NCBI GenBank assembly: GCA_022414725.1
Contig: CM039464.1
Location: 21,680,808 to 21,744,807, forward strand
Length of the DNA: 64,000 nt
From: Microglena sp. YARC
Taxonomy: Eukaryota; Chlorophyta; Chlorophyceae; Chlamydomonadales; Chlamydomonadaceae
Reading direction: 5' to 3'
Both the position numbers and the translations under genes were made by a program. Numbering within the stretch: position 1 is the first letter of the stretch; every line of letters starts with the position of its first letter. The notes beneath the pieces are model-generated. The model did not search any database. It was not told the origin of the DNA and saw nothing but the letters and a program-made list of their open reading frames with translations. Positions 32,937 to 42,526 of the stretch are shown here, in pieces.

Positions 32937-35900
32937 TGGCAAGTCAACCCTAGGAATGCTGTGGCTGTGTATGACAAGGCCAAGGGCAAGCTGGAGGTGA
33001 TGCCTGTCCTATGGAGACTAAAAATAAGGAAATATGCACAGACGCTTAGCTGGGCATTATTTTTGAAGGTTGTTTCCTATTTAGGGATTTTGATTTGTTG
33101 TTCACACATTTCATCACAATTTTGTTTAACTTCATAACTTTTTGATATATTTTCGATGCTAAAAAACAAAAAACAAAAGACAAAAATGAACAAAATGTGC
33201 TGACACCTGCCACCCTCAGGTATGCTGTGGCTGTGTACGACAAGGTCAAGGGCAAGCTGGAGGTGATGCCAGTGCAGTGGAGCAAGGTGCTCAGGTTGGA
33301 AGCTAGGCTGCGCAGCTTGGATTATGGCACCACGGGCGCGGGGGCTGAAGAGTATGCGGCTAATGACTATGATGCAAAAAGGGCGGACAATAAAAGGTTG
33401 GTGGGCCGTTGGGAGGGGAGGCAGAGGGGAGGTGTGGGTGTGCGTTCAAGCAATGTTAGGGGTGGGAGGGGTGGGGGGGGGCGGGGGGGACTATTCTGCT
33501 GATATCTATGAAGCAAACAGGGCAGACAGTAAAAGGTGGGGGGCCTTAACGAGTGTAGGCGGGGGGGGGGGGGGGGGGGGTAAGAAAAGGGGGGGGGGCC
33601 AAGATGCTGCTGATAATTATGGAATAAGGGTATCAGCAGCATCGCCGCCGCCGCCAGCTGGTGTTGATGGAAGAGGGACGTGTGAAGGTGGAGCGCCTAT
33701 CTGCTACTGACCACCCCCTACCCTCCCACCTCCCCCCCCCCCACACACACACCACCCCCAACATCCCTCCCCCCCCACACACACACCACCCTCCCTCCCC
33801 CCCACTGCCCCCATCCAGGTTGGTGGATTCTTTTGGCAGTACTCGCCGTCGCCGCCAGTTAGTGTCGATGGAAGAGGGACGTGTGAAGGTGGAGCGCCTG
33901 TCTGCCACTGATCACCTGACACAAGTCATCACCGAGGGGGCAGACATTGCGAGGAAGGCGGGATTCACCAAAGAAGAGGTGAGCTTCGAGAGAGGGGGCA
34001 GCAGGTGTGTGTGTGTGTGTACAAGAAATGTGTGTGCGTGTTGGGGGGGGGATAAAAGGGTTGAGGATAAGGGTGGGGGGTGGAGGGTCTCCAAGGGTGG
34101 TGCAGTGTGGTGGACGGAGGATAGACAGGGAAGACAGAACCTAACATCAAAAACTCTACATCCTAAATATATAACCCCACACCTCGACACCCTGAAAGAC
34201 AAACCCTAAGCCCTTTAACCTGAAAAACATATTGCCCTAACCTGTACCCCTTCAGTCTATGGAGAAGGCGTTGGAGAAGTGAATGCTGCCCCCCACACCA
34301 TCCTGAAGCCACGACACCTGCCGCCGCACACCGCCTGGATGTCCTCTACACCACCCTTCCTATAGACTCTACCTTTAAAACCCGTAGCCCTGCAACTCCA
34401 AACCCTAATTCAATAATCCCGAACTCCAAAATCTAAACCTCCAAACCCCATTCCAAACTCAAAATTCTTAACCCAAAATTCAAAACCTTAAATTCTTATC
34501 CCTAAACCCTGGACCCCAAGTCTGAAAACCCTAAACCCTGGACCCCAACATCACTCACCCTGTACCACTTCAGATTATGAAAAAGGCGATGGAGAAGCGA
34601 GTACTGCCCCCACACCATCCCGAGGGCAAGACACCTATGTCCGCGTACAATCTGGATGACATTATTCCTACAGGGGGCAGTAAGGAGCTGGAGTTGAATC
34701 GATTACAGGAGGCTGTCAAATCTGGAGAGGTGCTTGATGCCCTCATAGCGGATCCCAAGAGACATGTAGGTGTGGGTCGGTGGGTGTATGGGTGGGAGGG
34801 GGGGGAGATAGGTGGGTCGGTGGGTAGGTGAGAGGGGTTAGTGGGTGGGTGAGAGGATGGGTGGGTGGGTGGATGGTACAGTTCCTGCATGCCATCCCAA
34901 GGCCGCGACACCTCAGGCCGTGTACTGCCTGGATGAAATTATAACTACAGGGGGCAGCAAGGAGCTGGAGTTGAATTGATTACAAGAGGCTGTCAAATCT
35001 GGAGATGTGATTGATGTTCTCATGGCAGATTCCAAGAGACATGTAGGTTTGGGTGGGTGGGTAGATGGGTGTGAGGGTTAGCGGATGGGTGGGTGAGTAT
35101 GGGTAGGTGTGGTGGGTGGGTGGGTTGGTCACTTGGTATGTGGATGGTTAGGTGGTTAAGGGTTTAGCAACACACCCCGCCACACCCGGGTCGGTGGGTG
35201 GGTAGATGGGTGGGAGGGTTAGCGGATGGGTGGGTGAGTATGGGTAGGTGTGGTGGGTTGGGGGGGTGGTCACTTGGTAAGTGGATGCTTAGGTGGTTAT
35301 AGGCCGGTGGGTGGGCGGGAGGGTGAAAGGGTAGACCGCTGGGCCAACCTCCACCCAACCCCAACACACACCATCCCATTTCATCCCACCCAACCCCACC
35401 TCACTCCACCCCATCCCACCCTCCCCAACACACCCCGCCACACCCCAACACGCCCCACCCCTCCCAACAACACCCCAACCCCTAAACCCCACCCCACCCC
35501 GTCCCCTACCCCTGCTTTCCACAGACCCCTGTCTACGTCCTATCCCACTTGCACCTCCTGCACCCCACCCCACCCCAACACACACCATCCCACCCACTCC
35601 CCCACCCCACCCCGTCCCCTACCCCTGCTTTCCACAGACCCCTGTCTACGTCCTATCCCACTTGCACCTCCTGCACCCCACCCCACCCCAACACACACCA
35701 TCCCACCCACTCCCCCACCCCACCCCGTCCCCTACCCCTGCTTTCCACAGACCCCTGTCTACGTCCTATCCCACTTGCACCTCCTGCACCCCACCCCACC
35801 CCAACACACACCATCCCACCCACTCCCCCACCCCACCCCGTCCCCTACCCCTGCTTTCCACAGACCCCTGTCTACGTCCTATCCCACTTGCACCTCCTGC

Positions 35901-38900
35901 ACCCCACCCCACCTCAACACACCCCATCCCACCCACTCCCCCACCCCACCCCGTCCCCTACCCCTGCTTTCCACAGACCCCTGTCTACGTCCTATCCCGC
36001 GTGCACCTCCTGCTCCACACCAACCCGGATCTTGCAAAGTACAAGTCCAAGGCCCTGGGCTTATTGTCAGCTCTCCTCAAACTACACGCGGCAAAACCCA
36101 TGTTACTTGCTGAGCAAAGCAAGGGGGGCTTGGATGTAGTGGCTGGTCGAATGATGATGAGGCCAGGGCTACTGGAAGGTCTCCTTGACCTCTTCTATGT
36201 ACACAGTACTGAGGGCAGCAAAGACAAGTGCGTTGGAGTGGGGTGGGGAGGAGGGTGAGGAGGAGGAGGGTGGGGTGCAGAGGAGGATGGGGAAGAGGGT
36301 TGGGTGGGGAGTAGGATGGGGGAGAGTGTGGGGTGGGAACGAGGAAGGGAAGGGTGGGAAGGAGGATGGGGAATGGGTGGGTTCGGTATACACTTGGCTT
36401 GGAGGCTGTGGCAAATAGAATGATGATGAGGCCAGGGCTGCTGGAAGGCCTCCTTGACCTCTTCTATGTTCACAGTACTGAGGGCAGCAAAGACAAGTGC
36501 GTTGGAGTGGGGGTGGGGAGGAGGGTGGGGTGGAGAGGAGGAGGGTCAGTGGGGAGGAGGAGGGTGGGGTGGAGAGGAGGAGGGTCAGTGGGGAGGAGGA
36601 GGGTGGGGTGGAGAGGAGGAGGGTCAGTGGGGAGGAGGAGGGTGGGGTGGGGAGGAGGAGGGTCAGTGGGGAGGAGGAGGGTGGGGTGGAGAGGAGGAGG
36701 GTAAGTGGGGAGGAGGAGGGTGGGGTGGGGAGGAGGAGGGTCAGTGGGGAGGAGGAGGGTGGGGTGGGGAGGAGGAGGGTCAGTGGGGAGGAGGAGCGTG
36801 GGTGGGGAGGGGGAGGTCCGGGATCAGTATACTCACTGCACTGCACGATACTGCTCTGCACTGCACTTGGCAGTTGTGCCAGGTAGAAGAGGGTGGGGCA
36901 TCTAGCTCTGGCTGTATGGTTCAGTAGCATCCAACCAGACAGGTCTGCGGTTCGAGCCCTTGCCAGGTTCCCAATTTATTTGTTCCAGACCTGCCGCCTT
37001 GGACGAGGTAGAGATCTTCCCTTCTTGCTGACGCGCGGTAGTTCATGCTCCGGCGCAGTAGCGGTCTGCGAAACCAAAACCCATCATAGTAGCCACTCTC
37101 CAGTATGTGCGGTGCATGCGAGGGGGAAGTTTCCTTCAACCTCACGCCCCGTGGCAAGGCGTATGAATTTTAATTTAATTTTTGAGGGTGGGGCCAGGTT
37201 TACTGGAATATCAGGGTTGAGGGTTTAGGTTTAGCTACTGGAAGGCAGTGTTTTTCTTTTCAGCTATGAGCAGCAGCTTCTAGGCAGCTCTCCTGACTGG
37301 CTATTCGACATAACCTGACGCAGCCCAGTGCATCATAAAGGTGGCGCAATTAGCTGTCCAGAACTGCTGGAATAATTTGGTGTGTCCCAGTGACTGATTC
37401 AGGGAGCTGCCTAGAAGCTGCTAAGAAAAGCCGAAAAGAAAAGTCCCACTGGAACTGGTCCCCTCAGTTGGTAGGTTAATGCCCTTCTCCTCGTTTCAAG
37501 GGGGGCGAATTGAAAAAGTAAGGAACCGCGATAGTACGTTTTTGCCCCCTCCGTCTACCTACCAATTTGTAGGCAAAACTAAATTTCGTGAAATCCACTA
37601 CCCTGGGCATCTTGTACGTGCACGGTTGTAGCGGCCATGCAGGGTACTTCCATTGACCAAATTGGCCAGCGCTTTAGCGCACTTGAAACAAAAAAAACTG
37701 CGCTTTGCAGTGCAAAAAGCGCACAAATTGCTTGCTGCGCCCACAGAGGGGTGCAAAAAACTGCGCGAAACGCGCTGTGGGGCTCAAAAAGACAGCGCGC
37801 CAGCATGCAAAAGCGCGTGCTTTGTAGTACCCTGGTGCACACTCAGGGGCCCCGTCAGGAAAACGATTGCATGGGGATCAGTCCATCAATATGTTTTCTT
37901 TTTAGCCCTTCCTTTCATGGCTGGGTAAGTCCCTTCAGCCTATTGGGCCTAGCCCTGGACTGTAACATGCATACTATGTGCACTGTTGTAACGGCCATGC
38001 TTGCGGAGGCTGGTGAGAATTGCAGAGCACTCTCCACATTACACATTTCACCTGACAACCAACTTCCGCTACCACCACACTCACACACACACACAAAAGC
38101 AGACACACACACACACAAACCCACGCAACAACACACGTACAGATACAAACAAACACATTAACTTAAGTGGGAGTGCCCCACCACAAAGACTGAGCTGCTC
38201 AATGCTTAAATCATCGGAACAGCCATGCTTGCGGAGGCTGATGAGAATGGCAGAGCACTCTGTACATTGAACATTTTACCTAACTAACTACTCACACTAC
38301 AACCACTCTTACACACAAACAAAGAAACAAACCCTCACATACACACACACAGGTGGGAGCGCCCCACCACAAAGACTGAGCTGCTCAATGCCTACATCAT
38401 TGTAACGGCCATGCTTGCGGAGGTTGATGAGGATGGCAGATGTGTGATGGGTCCTACAGAATTCGAGGCCCTGCGACTGGAGTTGAAGATGACAAGCCCA
38501 GACCTCATGTCTCGCTTCAGGTAGGAATAGGTTTGGGCCCATACATGATCGGATGACTATATGTTTATACGTTCATAAGTATATATACGCCGTATTTTTC
38601 TCAAAAGCCCAGACCTCATGTCTCGGTTCATGTAGGACAGTATATAATAAATAATACGCCTTAACTACAGTATATAAATAATAATACGTCCTATATGCAG
38701 TATATAAATAAATAATACGCCTTATATGCAATATATAAATAATAATACGCCTTATATGCAGTATATAAATAATAATACGCCTTATATGCAGTATATAAAT
38801 AGATAATACGCCTTATATGCAGTATATAAATAGATAATACGCGTTATATGCAGTATATAAATAATAATACACCTCATATGCAGTATATAAATAGATAATA

Positions 38901-40175
38901 CGCCTTACATGCAGTATATAAATAATAATACCCCTCATATGCAGTATATAAATAGATAATACGCCTTATATGCAGTATATAAATAATAATACACCTCATA
39001 TGCAGTATATAAATAGATAATACGCCTTATATGCAGTATATAAATAATAATACGCCTCAAATGCAGTATATAAATAATAATACGCCTTATATGCAGTATA
39101 TAAATATATAATGCGCCTTTTATACAGTATAAAATACACCTCTTGAACAGTATAGCAATAAATATTACACCTTAAGACAAGGAGTGAGCTTGGGGGGGGC
39201 AGGGTTCTGCATGGGCTTGCCCTCATGGTTGAGGTCCTCAAAGCCTCGTGCATGGAGTTGATGATGACAGTCCCAGAGCTAATGACCAGATTTGTGTAGG
39301 ACGCATATCTACCAGTAGGGCTGCTGAAAGGTTATTCTTCCTTCATTGTGTGTTGCAAGCTGTTTGAAGCTGCCTGACTGTAGGTCAGTGTGACTGCCAC
39401 CCCAACTGACCCTAGCACAACACAAAACACATAACACGAAACCAAACCCAAAAAACAAAACTTAAAACAAAACTAAAACTAATCCTGAAAACAAATCTAA
39501 CCAAGCCTAACCAACCCCTCATACAGAGAGACTGGGGCATCTCAGACCGCAGTCAAGCTGCAGAATGATGATGGATCTGTGAAACGAAACTAACCAAACC
39601 GAACATAACCAACCCTCCTACAGAGAGACTAGGACATCTCAGACCGCAGTCAAGCTGCAGAATGATGATGGATATATTAAACAAACGTAAGAGAACCTAA
39701 CCAACCCTCCTCCAGAAAGACTGGGGCATCTCAGACCGCAGTCAAGCTGCATAATGATGATGGATCTATTAACCGAACCTAACAGAACCGAACCAACCCT
39801 CCTGCAGAGAGACTGGGTCATCTCAGACCGCAGTCAAGCTGCAGAATGAGGATGGATCTATTAACCAAACCTAACCAAACCAAACCAAACCAAACCAAAC
39901 CGAACCAACCCTCCTGCAGAGAGACTGGGGCGACTCAGACCGCAGTCAAGCTGGAAAATGAGGATGGATATATTAAACGAACCTAACCAAACCTAACCGA
40001 ACCTAACCAACCCTCCTGCAGAGAGACTGGGGCGACTCAGACCGCAGTCAAGCTGCAGAATGAGGATGGATCTGTGAAACGAACCTACTCCATGAGCCTC
40101 CTCAGTGACAGGACCTCGGTCAGGGATCTTGCTGCTTCCTTCCCAGGCCTCAAGATGAGGGCACGTGCCAAGTAG
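31290..40175 (+). CDS. RPA49: DNA-directed RNA polymerase I subunit A49 (RPA49); 8 exons
   Basis: CDS exons: 31290-31460, 31999-32060, 33220-33396, 33819-33978, 34574-34765, 35977-36227, 38353-38520, 40022-40175. All introns are GT-AG, phases agree, total 1,335 nt (444 aa, near the family's usual length). A49 pairs with A34.5 on RNA polymerase I and supports rRNA initiation and elongation in the nucleolus. Family features seen: an N-terminal beta-rich dimerisation module (VGYFPTG, NVDYVGTSAG, YAVAVYDKVKGKLEVMPV, residues about 18-105); LVDSFGSTRRRRQ in exon 4; LPPHHPEGKTP and LDDIIP in exon 5; then the C-terminal winged-helix region (VYVLSRVHLLL, LLNAYIIVTAMLAE). The last exon ends YSMSLLSDRTSVRDLAASFP plus a basic tail. 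An earlier in-frame TTG at 31,206 is unlikely as start. Every intron carries echoes of adjacent exon edges. Confidence 0.9.
31725..31757 (+). repeat. Echo of RPA49 exon 1 end
   Basis: ATGGTGAAAGGGCTGCTAGT followed by CTCCTCCAA copies the end of exon 1 (ATGGGCAGAGGGCTGCTAGT then CGGCTCCAAG), about 300 bp into intron 1. The donor is lost (ATTATG). Confidence 0.75.
32145..32212 (+). repeat. Echo of RPA49 exon 2 end with intact donor
   Basis: GACTGTGTTGGGATCTCAGC onward to CCCCAGCCTTGCTC, then GTAAGTTG, repeats the last about 50 nt of exon 2 and its donor 146 bp downstream. The donor GTAAGT is unchanged, so alternative or erroneous splicing here is possible. Confidence 0.9.
32513..32710. mobile_element. 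Palindromic MITE family B, copy at 32.5 kb
   Basis: Left end TATGAGCGGCAGCTTCTAGA, right end GAAGCTGCTGCTTACAGCCG. The interior GGCTTGGCCCAGTGGCTGG is shared with the copies at 37.3 and 55.1 kb. About 195 bp, in RPA49 intron 2. Confidence 0.7.
32800..32940. repeat. (ACAT)n/(ACAG)n microsatellite
   Basis: ACATACAT tracts followed by about 14 ACAG units, in RPA49 intron 2 just before an exon 3 echo. Confidence 0.95.
32940..33015 (+). repeat. Echo of RPA49 exon 3 acceptor and start
   Basis: CAACCCTAG followed by GAATGCTGTGGCTGTGTATG and GGCAAGCTGGAGGTGATGCC duplicates the start of exon 3 (CACCCTCAG then GTATGCTGTGGCTGTGTACG), about 275 bp upstream. The open frame is retained for about 24 codons. 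Confidence 0.9.
33480..33540 (+). repeat. Echo of RPA49 exon 3 end with donor
   Basis: GCTGATATCTATGAAGCAAA then GGGCAGACAGTAAAAGGTGG copies the end of exon 3 (GCTAATGACTATGATGCAAA then GGGCGGACAATAAAAGGTTG). A GT remains at the donor position. Confidence 0.85.
33598..33715 (+). repeat. Intron-less exon 3/exon 4 junction echo in RPA49
   Basis: Within intron 3, a degraded exon 3 end (GATGCTGCTGATAATTATGG then AATAAG) runs directly into a copy of exon 4 (CGCCGCCGCCGCCAGCTGGT, then GTTGATGGAAGAGGGACGTG). The real exon 4 reads CGCCGTCGCCGCCAGTTAGT then GTCGATGGAAGAGGGACGTG. No intron separates the two parts. Confidence 0.85.
34249..34345 (+). repeat. Echo of RPA49 exon 5 acceptor and start
   Basis: CCCCTTCAG followed by TCTATGGAGAAGGCGTTGGA imitates the exon 5 start (CCACTTCAG then ATTATGAAAAAGGCGATGGA) but acquires a TGA soon after (GAGAAGTGA). 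It includes the LPPHHP-coding stretch in mutated form. Confidence 0.85.
34880..35050 (+). repeat. Near-complete duplicate of RPA49 exon 5 with donor
   Basis: About 155 nt of exon 5 recur downstream, from CATGCCATCCCAAGGCCGCG to GATTCCAAGAGACATGTAGG. The copy carries in-frame stops, and its donor (CAT/GTAGGT) is identical to the real one at 34,766. A dead but recognisable exon. Confidence 0.9.
35051..35330. repeat. GGGTGGGT-rich tandem in RPA49 intron 5
   Basis: Two units of about 150 bp (GGGTGGGTAGATGGGTG, GAGTATGGGTAGGTGTGGTG, CACTTGGTA) extend the donor-proximal intron sequence; the tract is G-rich on the sense strand. Confidence 0.8.
35510..35976 (+). repeat. Four exact-period echoes of RPA49 exon 6 acceptor and start
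   Basis: CTTTCCACAG followed by ACCCCTGTCTACGTCCTATC occurs with exon-start positions 35,525, 35,638, 35,751 and 35,864, and then at the real exon at 35,977: a constant 113-bp period. The copies are almost identical, and each has an intact polypyrimidine tract and AG. Only the last continues into open exon 6 sequence. Confidence 0.95.
36395..36515 (+). repeat. Echo of RPA49 exon 6 end with intact donor
   Basis: AATGATGATGAGGCCAGGGC through GGCAGCAAAGACAA, then GTGCGTTGGAG, duplicates the last about 100 nt of exon 6 and its donor with few changes, 251 bp downstream. Confidence 0.95.
36515..36825. repeat. G-rich minisatellite in RPA49 intron 6
   Basis: About eight units of near 39 bp (GTGGGGTGGAGAGGAGGAGG, GTCAGTGGGGAGGAGGAGG) derived from the first intronic bases after the exon 6 donor. 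Purine-only; able to form G-quadruplexes or triplexes on paper. Confidence 0.9.
36905..37170 (+). mobile_element. SINE-like element with tRNA-type boxes
   Basis: An A-box-like GTATGGTTCAGTAGCATCC and a B box GCGGTTCGAGCCC (36,949-36,961), then about 200 bp ending GAATTTTAATTTAATTTTTG. Its body is unrelated to the SINEs at 9.6 and 53 kb. In RPA49 intron 6. Confidence 0.55.
37252..37444. mobile_element. Palindromic MITE family B, copy at 37.3 kb
   Basis: TTTTCAGCTATGAGCAGCAG then CTTCTAGGCAGCTCTCCTGA at the left; GGGAGCTGCCTAGAAGCTGC then AGCCGAAAAGAAAAG at the right. Inverted termini of about 35 bp with mismatches. RPA49 intron 6. Confidence 0.75.
37640..37834 (-). mobile_element. hAT-like MITE, copy 2, hybrid ends
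   Basis: Starts CAGGGTACTTCCATT and ends GTAGTACCCTG: one terminus matches copy 4, the other copies 1 and 3. Its interior is inverted relative to the other three. The flanks (CGGCCATG, GTGCACAC) are not a target duplication. The left flank is itself an exon 7 echo (GTAGCGGCCATG), so the copy may have been rearranged. Confidence 0.8.
37836..38345 (+). repeat. Family K copy followed by RPA49 exon 7 echoes
   Basis: 37,836-37,967 is an inverted family-K copy. Then 37,988-38,030 (GTTGTAACGGCCATGCTTGC) and 38,166-38,265 (AGTGGGAGTGCCCCACCACA, ACTGAGCTGCTCAATGCTTA) copy exon 7 with stops. A further stub lies at 37,609-37,639. (CA)n runs separate them. Confidence 0.85.
38600..39305 (+). repeat. Exon 7 end echoes and 30-bp tandem array, RPA49 intron 7
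   Basis: AGCCCAGACCTCATGTCTCG then GTTCATGTAGGAC (38,607-38,640) and GATGATGACAGTCCCAGAGC then GTAGGACGC (to 39,302) copy the exon 7 end and donor. Between them about 17 units of near 29-31 bp (AATACGCCTTATATGCAGTA) run from 38,650 to 39,140. Confidence 0.85.
39520..40021 (+). repeat. Five echoes of RPA49 exon 8 acceptor and start
   Basis: TACAGAGAGACTGGGGCATC, TCAGACCGCAGTCAAGCTGC and ATGATGGAT recur about every 93-108 bp from 39,525, separated by AACCTAACCAAACC tracts. The sixth, innermost copy (acceptor CTGCAG, exon from 40,022) is the real exon. Confidence 0.95.
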
Positions 40176-41950
40176 TAACTAATGCTAGTTTTCGCCACAG
40201 TTATGTTTATAAATGTGTTGCAGTACATCGCAAAACATGTATTAACATAAATGTGGCAACAACAACAAATAGTATACATATATAGTTTGGCTTATTTGCG
40301 TATATATAGTTTGGTATATATTCATTTGTATTAAACAGGATCTCCACATACTGTGCCACCCTAATCGTGGAATTCTACTGGCGCCCCTACTCGTACCTAC
40401 ACAACAACCATGGCTGGGAGCTTGTCTGCCGTGGTCAATTGGGGTAGTGGTGAATGTACGTTTGGTTGAGGGTCGGTATCTCGCACCAACCCTAAGTGCG
40501 CCTACTCTTTTGTAGGAGTGACAACGCCATTCGACTGAATCCTCGGTGTCGCTGGTTTGTGTCGGGAGACCCACCTCCTGGGGTGAAATACTTTTCACAA
40601 CTAAAAAAGGACCTCGGATAAGGATCTTGGGGCTTGATTCAGGGTACTACAAAAAAACGATTTCGTGCACGCTTTTTATCCCACTGTGCGTGTGGCGCAG
40701 TTTTTCAACCCCCTGTGAGCGCAGCGCGCAGTTATTGCGCTTTTTGCACTACAAAGCGATGACCAATTTGACAAAATGTAGTACCCTGGCTTGATTTACA
40801 GGCCTCAAGTTAGTGGCACGTGGCCGTGGCAGGTGGCAAGTTGAACATAGTGTGCGCCACATGAGTTTGGTTTATGGCTCGTTTTTTATTATAAAGCATT
40901 TTTGCTGTTTTGTGCAAGGGGTCCCACTTCTAACTACTTAACGATCCTAAGTGGCAGGACGCCAAAAGAGGTGGGTAGGTGGGGCACTCGACTCTAACCA
41001 GCACCCCCTGGGGATCTATGATTCCATGAAAGGCGTGTCAACTCTGACAAAGAGATTGGCGCCCTTTGGGATTGTTACATGGTTTTTCAGCCAACTCTGG
41101 GCTTCTCACTGGTCTTCCAATTCCAAGTCTCCCCCGTGCAATACCCACGGGAAGCAGGGGGCATTATAAGCGGGTTAGACAGTTTAAATACTTGTGCAGC
41201 TCAAATAGACTAGAGAGACTTGCCCAACCTCGATATCAGGAGGGGCTATAGCGAAAACGAGCACTCATGAACTGGGCCCCGGCAAGTGAGGCTCTGTGGT
41301 GTGTGATTGCTTAGCTACCCATGCTTACTCCACCCGCACACTGGGTGGTCTGTGAGCAGCCTTAAGGCTGATTGGCCATGTAATTCGCCCGCATGATCCC
41401 AAAGATGGCTCTGGGTGATGGATACGAACTCTTCAAGTGTATAAGCTGACGGCCATGTAATTAAAACTAAACTACACTCCAGTGCCCTGGACTGGTCCCT
41501 TCATTTGCCACTCCTGGAATTAAATATCAAGCTACGTACGGTGACTATAGCTAGCTCCGGCTTACGCTATGGTGTCCTTAACTTCACGTCCTGTGAGTAA
41601 CGGTATAACGGATGTAACAATTTCAATTTCAATTTCAAGCTACGTAGGTAGGTCGTTCCAGTCCAGGGGTAGGCCAAAGGAACATACTCAACCCTGACAG
41701 GAGGGGCTTGAAGCGAAAAAACACTGATTAACTGAACCCCTAGCAATTGTTTTTTCGACTGGGGCCCTGGGCCACTGAGTTCGTGCTACAGGAATGATTG
41801 ATCAAAGAACTATAAAAGATAAAATACCCAGCCATGGGTTCGAAAACGCTTTCAAAATCCTTCCAAACTAGGACTAGTGTAGGGAGACCCTCCATTAGTC
41901 CATTTCATGAAAAATACTTGTCCCCACCACCACCACCACCACCACCACCA

Positions 41951-41994
<44 letters not shown>

Positions 41995-42526
41995 ACAAAT
42001 AGTGTGCTCTCTGGCTGCTCCCTGGTTTCTGTTACTCAACCAGAGCGTGGGGGATTATACAGTGGGACTTCCAACAATTGGAAAACTGTGAGCAGTCTAG
42101 AGTTGGCTGAAAAACTAGGTTACGATCCAATCCAAACCAATACAATCCTGGGGTGAAAATTATTTCGTGAAAAAACATTGGCATGCTTGTGGGCCGGTTG
42201 GTAGTAGGCAGGGCCCTGGAAGTAGGTGTGGGCCGGTGTGGGCCTTTCTTCTGGTCAACGGACCCTCACAACGGACCGCGGACCCTCCCGTCGGGTAGGT
42301 ACACAGGCGCGTGTGGGATAGAGTCAGAACCAGAGACTCTCTGGTCAGAACACATATTGCTTCTATGAGTCGCGGTACCGGCAGTACCTGGTGTTCCGAA
42401 TTTAAATCTTGCTCCTGGATCAAAGCACAATTCGATCTGGGTCAAGCTGCCACGTTCAAGATAGTGTACCTAGTGCCGTTCCCAGCGCAATCTCTTGCTG
42501 TCTAGGCACTCTACTCCCTGGACGAT
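40176..42526. other. Intergenic between RPA49 and the BTB gene, repeats only
   Basis: No gene seen. Contents: family G repeat (40,370-40,600, inverted copy at 51,842-52,055; core AGTGCGCCTACTCTTTTGTA), hAT-like MITE copy 3, family K copies (41,170-41,285; 41,655-41,795), 3'-tail hairpins near 41,340 and 42,090, a (CCA)n(CA)n tract at 41,927-41,990, and a GGACCCTC-rich segment at 42,250-42,300. Confidence 0.6.
40640..40788 (+). mobile_element. hAT-like MITE, copy 3 (149 bp)
   Basis: Termini CAGGGTACTACA and TGTAGTACCCTG (12 bp, perfect), flanked by the perfect 8-bp direct repeat GCTTGATT (40,632-40,639 and 40,789-40,796). Interior CAACCCCCTGTGAGCGCAGC and TTATTGCGCTTTTTGCAC match copies 1 and 4. 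The shortest copy, apparently internally deleted. Confidence 0.95.

Noticed and set aside
35250..36113. 287-codon plus-strand frame rich in Pro/His
   Set aside because: Runs through the 113-bp exon 6 echoes in shifting frames; the real exon 6 uses only its last part in another frame.
36454..36930. Glycine/glutamate-rich and serine/proline-rich frames on both strands
   Set aside because: Translations of the 39-bp purine minisatellite in RPA49 intron 6.
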